Source: Nageia nagi (taxonomy: Eukaryota > Pinophyta). Taken from it: 64,000 bases of DNA. The stretch spans positions 95,604,001 through 95,668,000 of the forward strand of contig JBITNC010000001.1 of NCBI GenBank assembly GCA_050084985.1, given 5' to 3'. The position numbers were made by a program, and so were the translations under genes. Under the pieces are notes generated by a model. That model made no database searches. It was not told where the DNA came from and saw nothing but the letters and a program-made list of their open reading frames with translations. Position 1 is the first letter of the stretch, and each line of letters opens with the position of its first letter. Below, in pieces: positions 21,431 through 33,960 of the stretch.

Positions 21431-23267
21431 GGCCCCTCACACACAAGTTGCATCAAAAATGAGGCACAAGGGGTGTTTTCTATGTTTTAGCATTCATTTT
21501 GGTATCTTGTGTCTTGTGGTATTTTTACAAATTTCATGTTATGTTTTGTATTTTGTTTGCTATATATATTATGGAAACATCAACAACCTAAAATTGGACA
21601 TCATCAAATTATAGAAAATGCCAACAATTTACACTAAATGCCAACAATTTGGAATTAATGCCAACAACCAGAAATAAAGGGTATACATTTCAACTTTCAT
21701 TAATTTTGAAAGTGTAACTTAGGAACTAAAATGGAAAGTAGAAATAAACCCCTTTTATATGATTTATGTGTTAAGATTGCTTATAGTAAGGGTATATGAA
21801 TGTTTAGGTAAAATGCATCATTTTACTTTATTTTAAGTGAATTGCATGAATGCCATTTATCTCTTTTTTTCTTTGGGTAGGGAGCGTATTAACAAATTCA
21901 CCTAAAAATTTTCATTATGCCCACTTATTCTCTCCCTTTACATTGAAACACAATCTTAGGTGACTAGAATGGGTGCAATAGGAAAGAGTAAATGAGCCTT
22001 TTTTCTTTTCTCACTTTATCTCACCAAGATTGGTAATGAACTCTTATTAAATTACTTTCACACTCAAAAGGAGTAATTAACTTTCATTAAAAATGGAATG
22101 AATATAAGGTTAATTTACCAAGTTTAAGGTAGCTTAGAATATATTAAATAAATTAATTTATTGGTTGGGTATTTACTTTCACATTAATACTCTTCTTGTT
22201 TGGCTTACCACTCCAAAAGGAGGTTGAAGGATTGTGATTCGAAAAGGAGTTAAAGAATCTCACTTAAAGAGAATTTACCTCATATTAATACTCTTTCCTA
22301 TTTGCCTTACCACTTTAAAAGAAGTTCAAAGGATTGTGACTTGAAGAGGAGTTAAAGAATCTCATTTAAGGTAATCTACACTCATTTAATGGCTTTTTAC
22401 ATGTTTCCACTTACCACTCCAAAAGGAGGTCAAAGGTAGATGTGAATAGTAAGAAGAGGGAATAAACTTCACATAAACACTTTTGCACTTGGAATAAGTA
22501 AATGAACTCCACTAATATTTGGTTAAATAATCACACTAAAAGGGTAATGATCTTGTGGGTTAGATCAATACTCATTAATTAAAATTACTACTTTTTTCAC
22601 ATTATATAAAATATAATCAAAGGACATGTATGCTGGGTTGGGTTGTAGTTGTATATCATGAGTTATTTTATTTGTTAAGTGCATATTCATGATACATTTT
22701 AAAATTAAAATAAATGCATTAGATTTGATGACCAACCATTGATTCTTATACTTCTTGTGTACCCACCAATCACACAATAAGCCATATAGCCAAAACATGG
22801 AGATGAATATCGGGTTCATAGGTTAGAAGTTGTCACTTCCTATCGAACGACTATAAATAAAAGGGCTATTCTTGGATTCCAATATCAAGATAGTCTTCAA
22901 TGGCATTCCTCACAGCACATTATACTAATGAAATCATTTAGGTACCAAGTTGATACTTAGCCATAAATTGCCTATAGGATTACTAGCCTACCTTATTTAA
23001 ACACTTGACTAGACAAAACCACTTAGGAAAAATAATAAGATTAAAATATACAATTCATATCACTCATATTAAAAATATTAATTCAAAATATTAAAAAAGT
23101 TGGAAAAGATAATAATACTGAAAAGGTAAGTACATATATAGGATTGTTTGTGCATATAATTGCTTTCTTGCAAATATAAATCCAAAAAATAAAATAGAAT
23201 TGCTGTGTTCAATGTTTATTTTCTTTTACTTATAGTATTATAGAAAAAATAAAAAATAAAAAATAAA
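21431..23267 (+). other. leader of element A between LTR and gag
   Basis: About 1.8 kb of non-coding sequence, as in other Tat/Ogre elements. It contains short ATGCCAACAATTT repeats (about 21618-21670) and a tandem array at 22193-22440. The open frames at 21381-21614 and 22565-22819 have no recognisable content. Confidence 0.6.
22193..22440. repeat. tandem repeat in the leader of A, about 103 bp, two and a half copies
   Basis: TTACCACTCCAAAAGGAGGT or close variants occur at 22205, 22307 and 22411. The first two are followed by GGATTGTGA, AGGAGTTAAAGAATCTCA and TTAATACTCTT-type segments; the third copy is partial. Confidence 0.85.
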
Positions 23268-25557
23268 ATGGTTAACACTCATTCTCAAATGGCTCGTCAA
23301 GAGCAAGAACTCAATAATGAAAACTATTTAGAAGAACAAAGAAGTCATCCGTTTAGTAGATATACCTTGAGAAGAGAAACTCCTTGAGAAATAAAATTTA
23401 CATATTTACATCCCATTGATGATGAATTAGATATAGTTAGATAATGTTTAACACAATTTAGGATTTTGCATTCTTCCAATGCTCATAGTCTTCCTCTAAA
23501 TCTAGATTATTTAGTGAAAGTTATAAAATTAGTTGATAATGTAGAAGAAATTATATTAAGTAATATAACACCTTTGCAAACTCATTTAGCTGATACTGTA
23601 CTTCAAAGAAGCCCTTTTAGGCCTAAGTATGATCTTATCACATGATATCTTTGTAATGGATGTTTAGTTCAATCATATTTAAGAAGAGATGATTATACTC
23701 CTTCCATTATTTCTAGGCAAATGGAGGAATTTGATGATCAAATATCTATACATATAGTTGCTCTTATACTAGAATCTAGAAATCATGCTAGAGTTTACAA
23801 TAATCCTTATTACATTTTAAAATCAAATACACCCACTCCATTTTCAAGTTAGTAGAACCCCTAGACAAAGACATGATGTGAGAAAAAATCTTGATCCAAC
23901 AAGGTTTAAATTACAAGGAATACCTCCCTATGTACATAAGAAAGAAAACTCACCTTGAAATAATATACAATACCAACAATAAATAGTTTTGTATAATCCA
24001 AATGTATAACAACAAAATAAACCTATAGGATTCATTCATTAACCATAGTTACAAGCACAACCCATGCTCAATATACATAAAAATACATTACCAAAAAGAT
24101 AACCCTATAAGCAAAATGTTTAGATTCAACATGAACCTAACCAAATGATAGGAAAAGATAAAAAACAACCTAGAGCTCGATTCCTATCTCCCAAGCTCAA
24201 GGAGTATATAAATACCAAGACCGTTACTTAGCCAAGAGAAAAGAAGCTTCACTTAAAAAGTGACAACATGAGCTTCAAAAGTATCATTTACATCCACTTA
24301 GAAATAAAGGTCAATCACATTACCCTCTTATGCCTATACATATACAACAAATGCAACAACAACCACCTCCATATCAACCTCCATCACCTTCTCCATCGTA
24401 TGATGAAATTTACTATGATGCCCAAACACACTTTGAATAAAGATATGAACAATTCCCAAGGTATGAAGGAAAAGTATATTATAGAAATGATGAATATCCC
24501 ATGTATCAAAATCAACCAAAAAGTAGGATACTCTTCACAAAAGATTGATAGAAATTGAAAAAGAGTTACGCTTACAAAGTAAATAAAAAGTGTTGTACAA
24601 AACCATTTACCAATGAACCAATTCATCCAAGTGTTCCTAAAAAGGAAATCCCTTCCAAATTTGAAATTCCAAAAATTGATCCATTCAAAGGAAAGGAGGA
24701 TCCTAAAGAATATCTTAAGAAATTTAAATATTTGAGTTATGTTATTACTAATGATGATGCATTAATATTGCACATTTTTCTAATGACACTTGTTATACAA
24801 CAATGGATTGGTACAATAACTTAATAGAATATAGTATTCGTTCATATGCACAATTAGCAAACTTATTCTTGGAACATTTTAGGATAAATATCAAAGATAA
24901 AGCTTCCATCATCGATCTTACAAGATTACAACAATTTCAAGATGAATCAGTCACTGATTTCATCTCAAGATGGAGGGTAATTTTAACAATCATGCCCTAC
25001 ATTTACCTCAAGAAGAATTGGTAAAAATGTTTAGTCAAAGTTGTTTAAGGCCTATCACTAGTACCTTATTAATCCAACAACATAAGACCTTCGAAGAAGT
25101 TATTTCTCAAGTAGTTATAATTGAAAAGCTAAAAATACAAGATAGTGAAATAAAAGGTAAGAAAAAGGAGCCTTATGTTAAAAATAAAAATCAAATGGAA
25201 CAAACAAATAAACCATTATCAGCTAACAAAGTTTCTATCACCAAAGAACTAGAACCAAATCCTCCACAAATTTAGGAAAAAGACTTTAAATCACCAATAA
25301 AGTTTACACCTTTGTCAGAATCTCTTTATGATATCCTAAAGAAAGTTTATGATCATTAAATAATTAAATTACCAGAAATAAGATCTGAATGACCAGATGC
25401 TAAAAATAGTAGATGGTATAACGATAATGAATATTGTTATTTTCATCATCAAAATGGGCATGAAACAAATAAGTGTAGGAATTTACAACATAAAATCCAA
25501 AACTTAATTGATCAAGGAAAGTTGGAAGTTAATAATCCCTTAGCTATTCCTAATTAA
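23268..25557 (+). pseudogene. gag of element A, broken
   Basis: ATG at 23268 starts MVNTHSQMARQEQELNN; stops and frameshifts follow throughout. A proline-rich stretch (about 24330-24400) precedes the capsid region KFEIPKIDPFKGKEDPKEYL (24658-) and YAQLANLFLEHFRINIKDKA, LTRLQQFQDESVTDFISRWR. The Tat-type zinc knuckle CYFHHQNGHETNKC lies near 25434-25476, followed by RNLQHKIQNLIDQGKLEVNN. Frames 24555-24824, 24803-25024 and 24970-25275 are successive pieces of this one gene. It would encode the capsid and RNA-packaging protein. Confidence 0.88.
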
Positions 25558-25842
25558 AACTTAAGAATTTATCAAAATCCTCTCCCTCAACATCAAGATA
25601 ATAATGTATCATTACATCCCTCTAAAAATCAAGTAATGCATAACTGGATTTATGACAATTCCACCTCTGTAGGGATGGTAAACATTGCTACAAGAGCTCA
25701 AAGGGTATAAGGAAGACAAAATAATATTCTAGACAATCAACCATATGAGGTTGTTGTGCAACCTAATATACCTAAACCTCAACCACTTAAGGTTTTAGTT
25801 AAAGGAGCCTTACATTAGTAATTGAAGAATTCATAAGTAAAA

Positions 25843-26525
25843 ATGTCCCTATTTGAATTACTACAACAATTCAAAAATCATAGGGATATGATGAACCAAC
25901 TATTACAAACCATTGAATTAGATATAAATGATCCTGAAAGTTTTGTATATTTTATAGGAAACATTGAAACAAGTCAAAAACCCATTATTATTTTCTATGA
26001 TCACAAAGTCAAGCAATCAAATGAAACATGTGGCCAAGATCCTCCCTTGCATATTATAGCTAAAGTGGACAAAAATGATTTTAAAAGAATATTAATTGAT
26101 GAAGGTTCAATAATAAATATTATCTCAACAACAACTTATAAGAATTTGAATCTTCCATTCTCACACATTTGTGCATCAACCTTGCAATTAAAATCATTTA
26201 ATGATGCCTTATGTTCAACAATGGGATCTATTTCATTACCTATTACCGTAGGGTTTAAAATAATGTAAATAATATTGTAAGTAACTAAAGGAGACATAAC
26301 TCAATATAATATTCTCTTAGGGAGACCTTGGATTGGAGACATGCAGTGTGTCCCATCAACTTATCATAACTATTTAAAATACATTCATCAAGGTGTGATG
26401 CATTGTGTATCTAGGGATGAAAATCTCTCTTCACATTATAATAGTGAACACCTATCAAAAGAAGTGGCTCTACCATCCACTCATTACTTTATGACACCAA
26501 TATTATCAAAAAAACATCAATTGTA
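25843..26525 (+). pseudogene. aspartic protease region of element A, broken
   Basis: Frame 25843-26268 contains VDKNDFKRILIDEGS and then IINIISTTTYKNLNL. The catalytic Asp is in LIDEGS, where most relatives have D-x-G-S. After a TAA the conserved YNILLGRPWIGDM (about 26310) marks the usual segment between protease and reverse transcriptase. Confidence 0.85.
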
Positions 26526-27830
26526 GGAGTAGGTAAAAGTACTTCTTTAAACCCTTTGAAAGAAGAACAAATCATTAATCAAGAATTACCCAATACTCAA
26601 AAGATTAGTAATAATTCACCATTAAAAATAGAACCAACACCTCAAGAAAGTTGTTCATGGGAAGAAAGAGCTTGAAATTTTGATGAGTTAAGTAGAGCTT
26701 CTTCATCTAAGATATATCCTCCTGTGGATACATCAGTTAAAAAATGAGAATAACCAAGAAATAAATAAATCATCAAACATTTATCCCTTGACCATAAAAC
26801 TAATAGACTATGGTATAGGAGAATTTGGAATAGATGATGTCATTTTTAGTATTCCTTCTACCTAAGAAATAGGAAGACCAAAAGAATCTCCTATTGTAGT
26901 AGGATAATTGGTGCTACTAGGAAAAGTCCCAAACCAAACATTATTTATTTATAAATATCCTATAGAAAAACCTATCCTTCCTTTACCACAATCTCATGAG
27001 GGTGTTTTTTGTAACTCATTAAAATATTTATCACCTTATGTGAGGTCATTTGTCCAAAAATATTTTGATAGATGTCAATGGAAAGGGCAAGGTCTTGGAT
27101 GGTATGAATAAGGACCTAGATATACAATTGATTTTTATTACCAATTACCCACTGATAAAACAAGATTAGGATACACAAGTAAAAGTAAAAAAGAATCTTG
27201 TTGCAAGATAATTTAATTGAATTAGAACTAGAAATATTAATGTTTGAAAGGCCATCTAAAAAATCTAAAGAGGTAATAAGTCAATATAATATGAAATATG
27301 AAACATTATATTTAGAAAGATTATTCCTTGATGATGTATCAACTAACATGGTTGAAATCATAGAAATATATAATGAAGTTTTGGAAAAAATATCTTTTTA
27401 ATGGTCCGAGAGTGATGAATTTGAATCATTAAGCCCAACTAGCTCAAATAGTTCATCATATTTTTTGGTAGATGAAGATATTGTAGACTTTACATTAATT
27501 TTTGAATAACCTACAGTAAAACACTTTAAAGATATAAATACCATATTACAAACCTCAACATCAACATCTAGGTGAAGATGAAGAATATAACATAAATGAT
27601 AAAAATTAGATTCTGATACTAAATTAGTTGGAAGAAGGGTATCATATGTTGATTGAAGAAACTATTTAAGTTGATTTAAGTGATGATCCTAATAATCCTA
27701 AAATTTTTCAACTAGGGAAGTCGTTAGCAGAAAATAAGAGACAAGAATTCATTTCCATACTCAAATAAAAGAAAAAAAAATTTGCATGATCATATGCTGA
27801 TATGCTTGGACTAGATCCTAACTTGGTAGT
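26526..27830 (+). pseudogene. linker between protease and reverse transcriptase of A, degenerate
   Basis: Hydrophilic coding-like fragments with many stops: FVQKYFDRCQWKGQGLGWYE (about 27050-27110) and LQDNLIELELEILMFERPSK (27201-). Positions fit the long PR-RT linker of Tat elements. No separate gene is inferred. Confidence 0.5.
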
Positions 27831-28560
27831 GCATAACTTAGGAATTAAAGAAGATGCTAAACTTGTCAAACAAAAATTATGAAAAATGCATCCAAAAATA
27901 ACACTAATGGTAAAAGAAGAATTATAAAAAATTTTAGAATCTAAATTCATTCATCCCATTGATTATTCTGATTGGATTTCCAAGATGGTACCCGTTAAAA
28001 AGTCAAATGGAAAAATTTACATATAAAGCTTTTCCTAAGGATGACTTCCCATTACCAAACATAGACATTTTGGTTGAATCTACTTTTGAACATGAAATTA
28101 TCTCTCTTATGGATGGATTTTCAAGGTATAATTAGATAAAAGTAGCATCAAAAGATCAACATAAAATAACATTCACAGTAATGCCCTTTGGTTTAAAAAA
28201 TGCAAAAGCCACATATCAAAGGGTAATGAAATATATTTTTCATGATTATATACATAATATTGTGGAAGATTATGTAGATGATGTATTATCTAAATCTAAA
28301 ACTTGAGAAGAACATCCAAAGGTACTTATCAAACTATTTGATATATTACTAGAGCATAGTATTTGATTAAATCCTAAGAAATATGTTTTTGGGTAACATT
28401 AGGAAAATTATTAGGTTTTATTATTTCCAATAAAGGAATTAAAGCAGATCCAAATAAAATAAAATAAATAGTAAACATGTCACCCCCATTAAACATAAAA
28501 TAATTGCAAAGTTTGTAGGGTAAGCTACAAGCTATAAGACATTTTTTTCTCAGCTATTAG
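27831..28560 (+). pseudogene. reverse transcriptase of element A, broken
   Basis: Blocks in several frames: HPKITLMVKEE, FIHPIDYSDWISKMVPVKKS, AFPKDDFPLPNIDILVE, LMDGFSRYN, FTVMPFGLKNAKATYQRVMK and the catalytic YVDD at 28271-28282 (EDYVDDVLSKSK). KPKKY/FG-type connection sequence follows. The YVDD is intact, but stops and frameshifts abolish the frame. Confidence 0.9.
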
Positions 28561-29100
28561 ATAAGTGTAAATCATTCAACAAACTATTAAAAAGAGAATT
28601 ACATTTCACTGGGTGGTGAGAAATAGGAAGTGTTTGATGAAATAAAATGCTATCTTTTATCACCTCCAATTTTAGCCCCACCTAAATAAGGGAAGCCATT
28701 CCTATTATATATGTTTGCTACTTAATCGACATTAGAAACTATGCTTGCTCAAAAGAATGAAAGTAATAAAGAATAAGCTATATATTACCTCAGTCAAACC
28801 TTAGTTGTCTATGAAATTAAATACATATCTGTCAAAAAATTATGTTTGGCTATGGTTTTTCCAACTAAAAAATTGAGACATTATATGTTGAATCACACTA
28901 TATATGTAATTGCTAAAGCAGATTCTTTGAAGTATATAATGAATAAAATCTACCAAAATGCAAGAACATCTAAATGGATCATGTATTTAACTAAATTTGA
29001 CTTGAAATTTATAAGCTAAATTTCAATCAAAGGTCAGCTCATAGCTAATTATCTCATAAAAGCACTTTTATTTGATGATAAACCACTAATCATTGGACTA
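28561..29100 (+). pseudogene. first RNase H of element A, degenerate
   Basis: Weak but ordered matches to the gypsy RNase H (LAPPK-like, YLSQTL, LRHYMLNHTIYVIAKADSLK, then KWIMYLTKFDLKFISQISIK-type sequence) with many stops. It lies between the reverse transcriptase and the second RNase H. Confidence 0.65.
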
Positions 29101-29130
29101 CTAGATGAACATTTTTTTCAATTATATGAG

Positions 29131-29560
29131 ATGGAAATTCCCGTGGACCCTAAAGAAGATTGGGATATGGTGATATATTTTGATGTATCAAGATGTGAGA
29201 AAAGTGGAGTTGCAAGTGTTATTTTTTTCATACCTCAAGGAGTTCCTATACCTTATTCTTTTAAACTTAATTTATCATGTACAAATAACAATGCTGAGTA
29301 TGAAGCCCTAATATTAGCTATAAAGATAGCAATAAAATTAAAACTAAAGAAAGTTAAATTCATTGGTGATTCATTGTTAATTATGAATCAAGTTAAAGGA
29401 ATCTTTTAATGTAAAGAACCTATGTTACAAAAATACAAAAAATTAGTAGATAATTTGTTGCTATCTTTTGAAAAATATGATTTAGAAGCAGCACCAAGAT
29501 CAACCAATAGATTTGCTAATGCTATGGTTCAATTGGATCCTTGATACTTGAAAACCCCAA
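29131..29560 (+). pseudogene. second, archaeal-type RNase H of element A
   Basis: The frame from 29131 reads MEIPVDPKEDWDMVIYFDVS with the first catalytic Asp, NNAEYEALILAIKIAI with Glu, and KFIGDSLLIMNQVKG with the next Asp. It stops at 29407-29409 and the domain trails on in ANAMVQLDP to about 29540. An additional RNase H between RNase H and integrase is the hallmark of the Tat lineage. Confidence 0.88.
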
Positions 29561-29639
29561 TCAACAAAATATTCACATAAAGATCATTCAAATTACTCAA
29601 TCCTCATTAGAAATAGATGGAGTAGAGCATGTAGTTCTT

Positions 29640-30479
29640 TAAATAATAATGGAAGATAAGAACTTATGGCATACCCAATTAGTCACATACTTAAGAGATG
29701 AAATCCTACCTATCAATTCAACAAAGTCAACCAGGAAGTGTTTAAATTAAAAGCTTCTCATTTTTTATGCTAGGATACATTCTATATAATAAAGGTTTTG
29801 ATGGAATATTTCTCAGATGCTTAGAATGTGTGGATTCACAAATTGTAATTTCATGCATCTATGATGGAATATGTGGAGAATAGTTTAGTGGCCCTGCAAT
29901 AACAAAATGACTAATGTGTATGGGATATTATTGACCCAACATGGAATGTAATTACATTGGATATGTAAAAAAATATGTTAAATGTCAAAAACATTGAAAT
30001 TTATTTAATCAAACCATCACAAGCATTACAACCCATGCAATCATTATGGCCATTTTCAAGATGGACATTGGATTTAATAAGCCAAATATCCACTATTTCT
30101 TTGGGAGGATACAAATTTATAATAACATCCATGAAAGAATTTACAAAGTGGGTTAAAGATATGCTTATGATTTCAACAAAAGGATCAAAAATAGTAGAAT
30201 TCATAGAACACCATATCATTTGTCATTTTGGGATTCCTTCTCAAATTATCATTGATAACAAAAATAATTTTAAAAATAAGAAAGTATTAGCCTTATGTAA
30301 AGGATATAATATTTGAATTAATTTTCAACACCATATTAACCTCAAGGAAATGGAGAAGCTGAGGCTAAAACCATTCATAGTATTCTACTTAAAATAATTG
30401 ATAATTCTCATATAGATTGGCATGTTAGAATTCCACATGCTTTGTGGGCATATCATACTAGCATTCGAACTCATACTAG
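29640..30479 (+). pseudogene. integrase of element A, 5' part
   Basis: The catalytic core is readable: RWTLDLISQISTISLGGYKF with the first Asp, HFGIPSQIIIDNKNNFKNKK with the second, and QGNGEAEAKTIHS with the Glu (about 30340). It continues with WHVRIPHALWAYHTSIRTHT and is cut at 30479 by element B. The remaining integrase resumes at 40179. Stops include Y-TAA-P in the PQGNGE region, explained by CAA to TAA. Confidence 0.9.
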
Positions 30480-30866
30480 TGTAGATGCCTAAAAATGAAT
30501 TATTATTTGTTAAATAATTCATTTTAGATCCTAAATGATGTATTATGTAAAAAGGGGGTTAAAAATACCCAAAGTGATGTAATTTATGTAATGGACCCTT
30601 ATGGCATGTACAAGGGGTCAAAAAGACTAAAGTCATATAAACATGTATCATATATAAAGGCATCGCATGATGACTTTAAAATTTATAGGAAAATGAATAT
30701 GAGAGAACTCTTAGAGAGATTCTAGCACATATTACATCACTCTATTATGCGTAAACATTATTCATAAGTTATATCTCATGTTTACTATCTGATGATTCTT
30801 TCATTCGCTCATCGCTACATTATTGATTGCATCTATTACATTCCTATTCCTAGGCCATTAGTGACA
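30480..30866 (+). repeat. 5' LTR of element B (as far as homology shows)
   Basis: About 387 bp matching 38658-39046 through TTATTAAATAATTCATTTT-type, TCATATATAAAGGCATC (TATA-like), AGAGATTCTAGCACAT and CATAAGTTATATCTCATGTT landmarks. The gag ATG follows only about five bases after this limit, so a primer site and leader are missing, either deleted or hidden by decay. Confidence 0.8.
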
Positions 30867-30871
30867 TAGAA

Positions 30872-31750
30872 ATGGAGCACATTGTTCCCCTCCTATAGGA
30901 ATTGAACACAAATATGGACAAAATATGGAAAAAATTAGCAACGATCACTAGTTTAGAGAGTTTGGCATCTAGTCTTGCTGTTCAAGTTGGGCCTACCAAT
31001 ATCACACAATTGTAAAGTCTATATGAATATGATGGTGTCTTCATTTCATGCTTGACTATGGAGATCCATAATTTTCCCCTACCACTGAACCATAAGTTCC
31101 CCAAGTTTGAGATCTTTAGCGATGAATAAGATCTTAAAAAATATTTTATTAGCTTTCAAGAGGAATGCTTGCTGAAGTTAGGATTAGAGGAGAGATTGAT
31201 GAAAAAATTCTTCCCAAGGAGTCTAAAAGGTGACTCTAGTCAATGGTTCTATAGACTACCTGGTGGATTAATTGATTCTTTCCAAGCATTGGTCAAAGTG
31301 TTCATGGGACAATATAAGCACAACATCAAATAATAAAGTAATGTTTCAAAATTATGTGCAAGTCAACAAGGAAGCAATGAAACCTTAGAGAAATACATCC
31401 CATAATTCAAAAAGGTATGGTAAGTAGTTCGAAACAAATTAGATGAGAATGAAATTTATGCTATTTTTTCATGAATCTATCATACTTGTTCTTAATTTAC
31501 ATGCTCCTAGTGCTAAAGATATTGGTTTTGGAGTATTAGTTCAATAATTATTGCAAAAGGAGAAGGCATTATTGGCATTAGGTGAGCTCAAGTATGTACC
31601 TAATCCCTTTGTTAAAGATAATAGAAGAACATTTTACAAGAAAGAAGAGAAAATGATGCATATGGTTGATAGATCTAATTCTCACCCAAAATTTCAAAAA
31701 TCCACCACCACAAGGGAGAACACATATACATTTCCTGTCAACCATGCTTG
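30872..31750 (+). pseudogene. gag of element B, broken
   Basis: MEHIVPLL from 30872, then FPKFEIFSDE, DLKKYFISFQEECLLKLGLE, SLKGDSSQWFYRLPGGLIDS and FQALVKVFMGQYKHNIK match Tat-type capsid sequence. Numerous stops follow; the last open piece is 31551-31751 (KEEKMMHMVDRSNSHPKFQK). Confidence 0.8.
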
Positions 31751-32159
31751 ATTCTAAGAGACCTCATGAAAAGAAGATTATTGAAACCTCTCTAAAGGTC
31801 TTCTTAAGATGATAATTCTCCCATGGGATGTTTTGATGCCTATTGCACTAACCATTAATGAAAAGGGCACACTACAAAGTTTTGCAAGATATTAGAGGCA
31901 ATAATATTGGATCTTATTGAGCAAGAAAGGTATAAAATTGATGAAACCCTCACCAACAAAGGACCTACAATCAATATCATCTCAATGGAAAAGGAGATTT
32001 GTGTTAATTTAAGAAGAGTACGCCCACACCATGTTCCAAATTTGATCACAACTAAGAAAGTATCCCATTTAATCCTAAAGTTTATAGTATGATTGATTAA
32101 TTGAAAAATACACTTGTAAAAAATTATTTTATATGATCTTATTTCTATTTCTAAAGTTC

Positions 32160-33250
32160 ATAGGGATATATTATATGCTTTGTTTAAAAATGAAATTGTT
32201 CCTACTATTATTTCAACTACCATGTTTTCTAAAAAAATTAGAACCATTAAGGAATGTGATGCCATTTCTTTTTATAAATATGAAAAGCTCAATAAAAAAT
32301 TGGTAGATGAATGTTCAACTTTATATATCACACCTATGGTTGATGGATGTGAAATCAAAAGAACAATGGTAGATAATGGATCAGTTGTAAATGTTGGAAT
32401 GTATAATGCATTTTTGTAATAATATTCTATGTAAGTTTCGTAATACATAAGGGTATCATTTGATACCTTAAGTATTTAAGTGAACATAATAATGTAACTT
32501 GTCCTACACTCCATGTCATGAGCATGCCCCTTGGGTAAAAGGATGTGCATGTCATGCTTTTGTACATTGGATAAAAGGGTGATCCAAAGAGGGATCTTGG
32601 GCTATAAATAGAAGGCTCCCTATTTGTGATCATACACCAATTTGTAGAGTAAAGTTATGTTATAGGATACTATTTAGGAGAAAGGTGTAGGAGGATTGTA
32701 AGAGTTCATATTTGTTAAGAAGAGAGATCTAGTTAGTGGATGTACTCCTAGTTGGAGGAACCACTTACATTCGGTGTTATCTTTGTGAGTTTGTTAGATG
32801 TGTATTGTGAGCTTTCATGTGATCTTGGGAGTTTAGAGTTGTTCATGTTATAATTCAATTCTCTCAATAAATGTATGCTCTAATCATTTTTTGATTCAAT
32901 TGCAAGAGAAGGGTGTAGAGATTCCTCCATTAGAAGAAGCTACTTTCAAGATTAGGGCCTATGATAGCTCACCAAAGAAACCATTGGGAATAACTATAAT
33001 TATGATTACTATAGGTGTCAGGACTATAGAAGCAAAATTTTAGGTTGTAGAGTCCAAATTATCATATAACATACTTTTGGGTAGGCCTTGGATTCATGAT
33101 ATGGATGCAATCCCTTCCACACTACATGGTAGATTGAAGTTTGAATTCCAAGGTGAAGTACATATAGTCATGGGAGATCCTAAGCCATATGCACTATGTA
33201 ATATTGTTGATCTTGAAGATTTTACTATGTCACCACCATGATATGAGATA
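32160..33250 (+). pseudogene. protease region of element B, split by a solo LTR
   Basis: The 5' part (32180-32414) reads LVDECSTLYITPMVDGCEIK and TMVDNGSVVNV, where D-N-G-S is the protease active-site motif. The 3' part begins at 32887 with QLQEKGVEIPPLEEATFKIR and AYDSSPKKPLGI, then LSYNILLGRPWIHDMDAIPS. Between them sits the solo LTR 32415-32886. Without it the two parts read in one frame. Confidence 0.88.
32415..32886 (+). mobile_element. solo LTR inserted in the protease of element B
   Basis: About 472 bp starting TGTAATAATATTC and ending CTAATCA. It has a TATA-like GGGCTATAAATAGAAGGCTC (about 32600-32620) and a CAATAAATGTATGC signal near the 3' end, as in an LTR with promoter and poly-A signal. 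Flanks are T-rich (ATTTT / TTTTT), so the target duplication is only suggestive. The host frame is open on both sides and in register. Strand is inferred from the TATA and poly-A order. Confidence 0.75.
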
Positions 33251-33960
33251 GAGCCCTTGTAATTTCTTACATCAAGGGAAAATATAGAAAAATAGGTCTA
33301 GATCATGGAGATAGGTATGGGAACCTACAGAATTGATGACACTGACCTATTTGCATTCATAAAAGACTTGGGATGACCTAGAATATTAGCTATTGAGGGT
33401 CATAAGCTACATGCCATTCTACCAACAGGCCATCAATGATGTGGAAATGATGATGATAGTGACCACTCCTCCTCTGCTCTATCTAAGACATCAAACCAAA
33501 CTTCCTCAACGAACATACCATCTTCTATTGAACCAAGTAAGATCATTCCATGTTGTTTTGTTCATAAGTACATGGTTCAAAATTGTGAATATAAAGAGGA
33601 GGCTTAGGTAAATTTGAATAAGGAATTCCTAATTTTTTTGATAATTCTAAAATACAAATGACCAAAATAGGCTTGGGTAGTGATGGTCAAGTAAAACAAA
33701 AATGGGATCCCATTAAGTTTGTTAAAGAATGCAATTTGATAGAATTATTAGATGATATTGATATAGATACATGGATTTAGGATTCTATACCTCCTAAATT
33801 TGAATTTTTTAGTATTGATGATGAATACTTGGGGGCACATTTAGAATTGATCAAATATGATGGGAAACACAAAGCAACTTATATCCTTAATGAATATGCT
33901 GATTTTGGTTAAGAGATAAATTCTCATGAAATATTGCAGGTTCAACCATTAGATGTAGTT
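33251..33960 (+). pseudogene. linker between protease and reverse transcriptase of B, degenerate
   Basis: Coding-like fragments such as GLGSDGQVKQKWDPIKFVKE and the acidic LIELLDDIDIDTW occur with stops. They match the expected PR-RT linker position. No independent gene is inferred. Confidence 0.5.
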
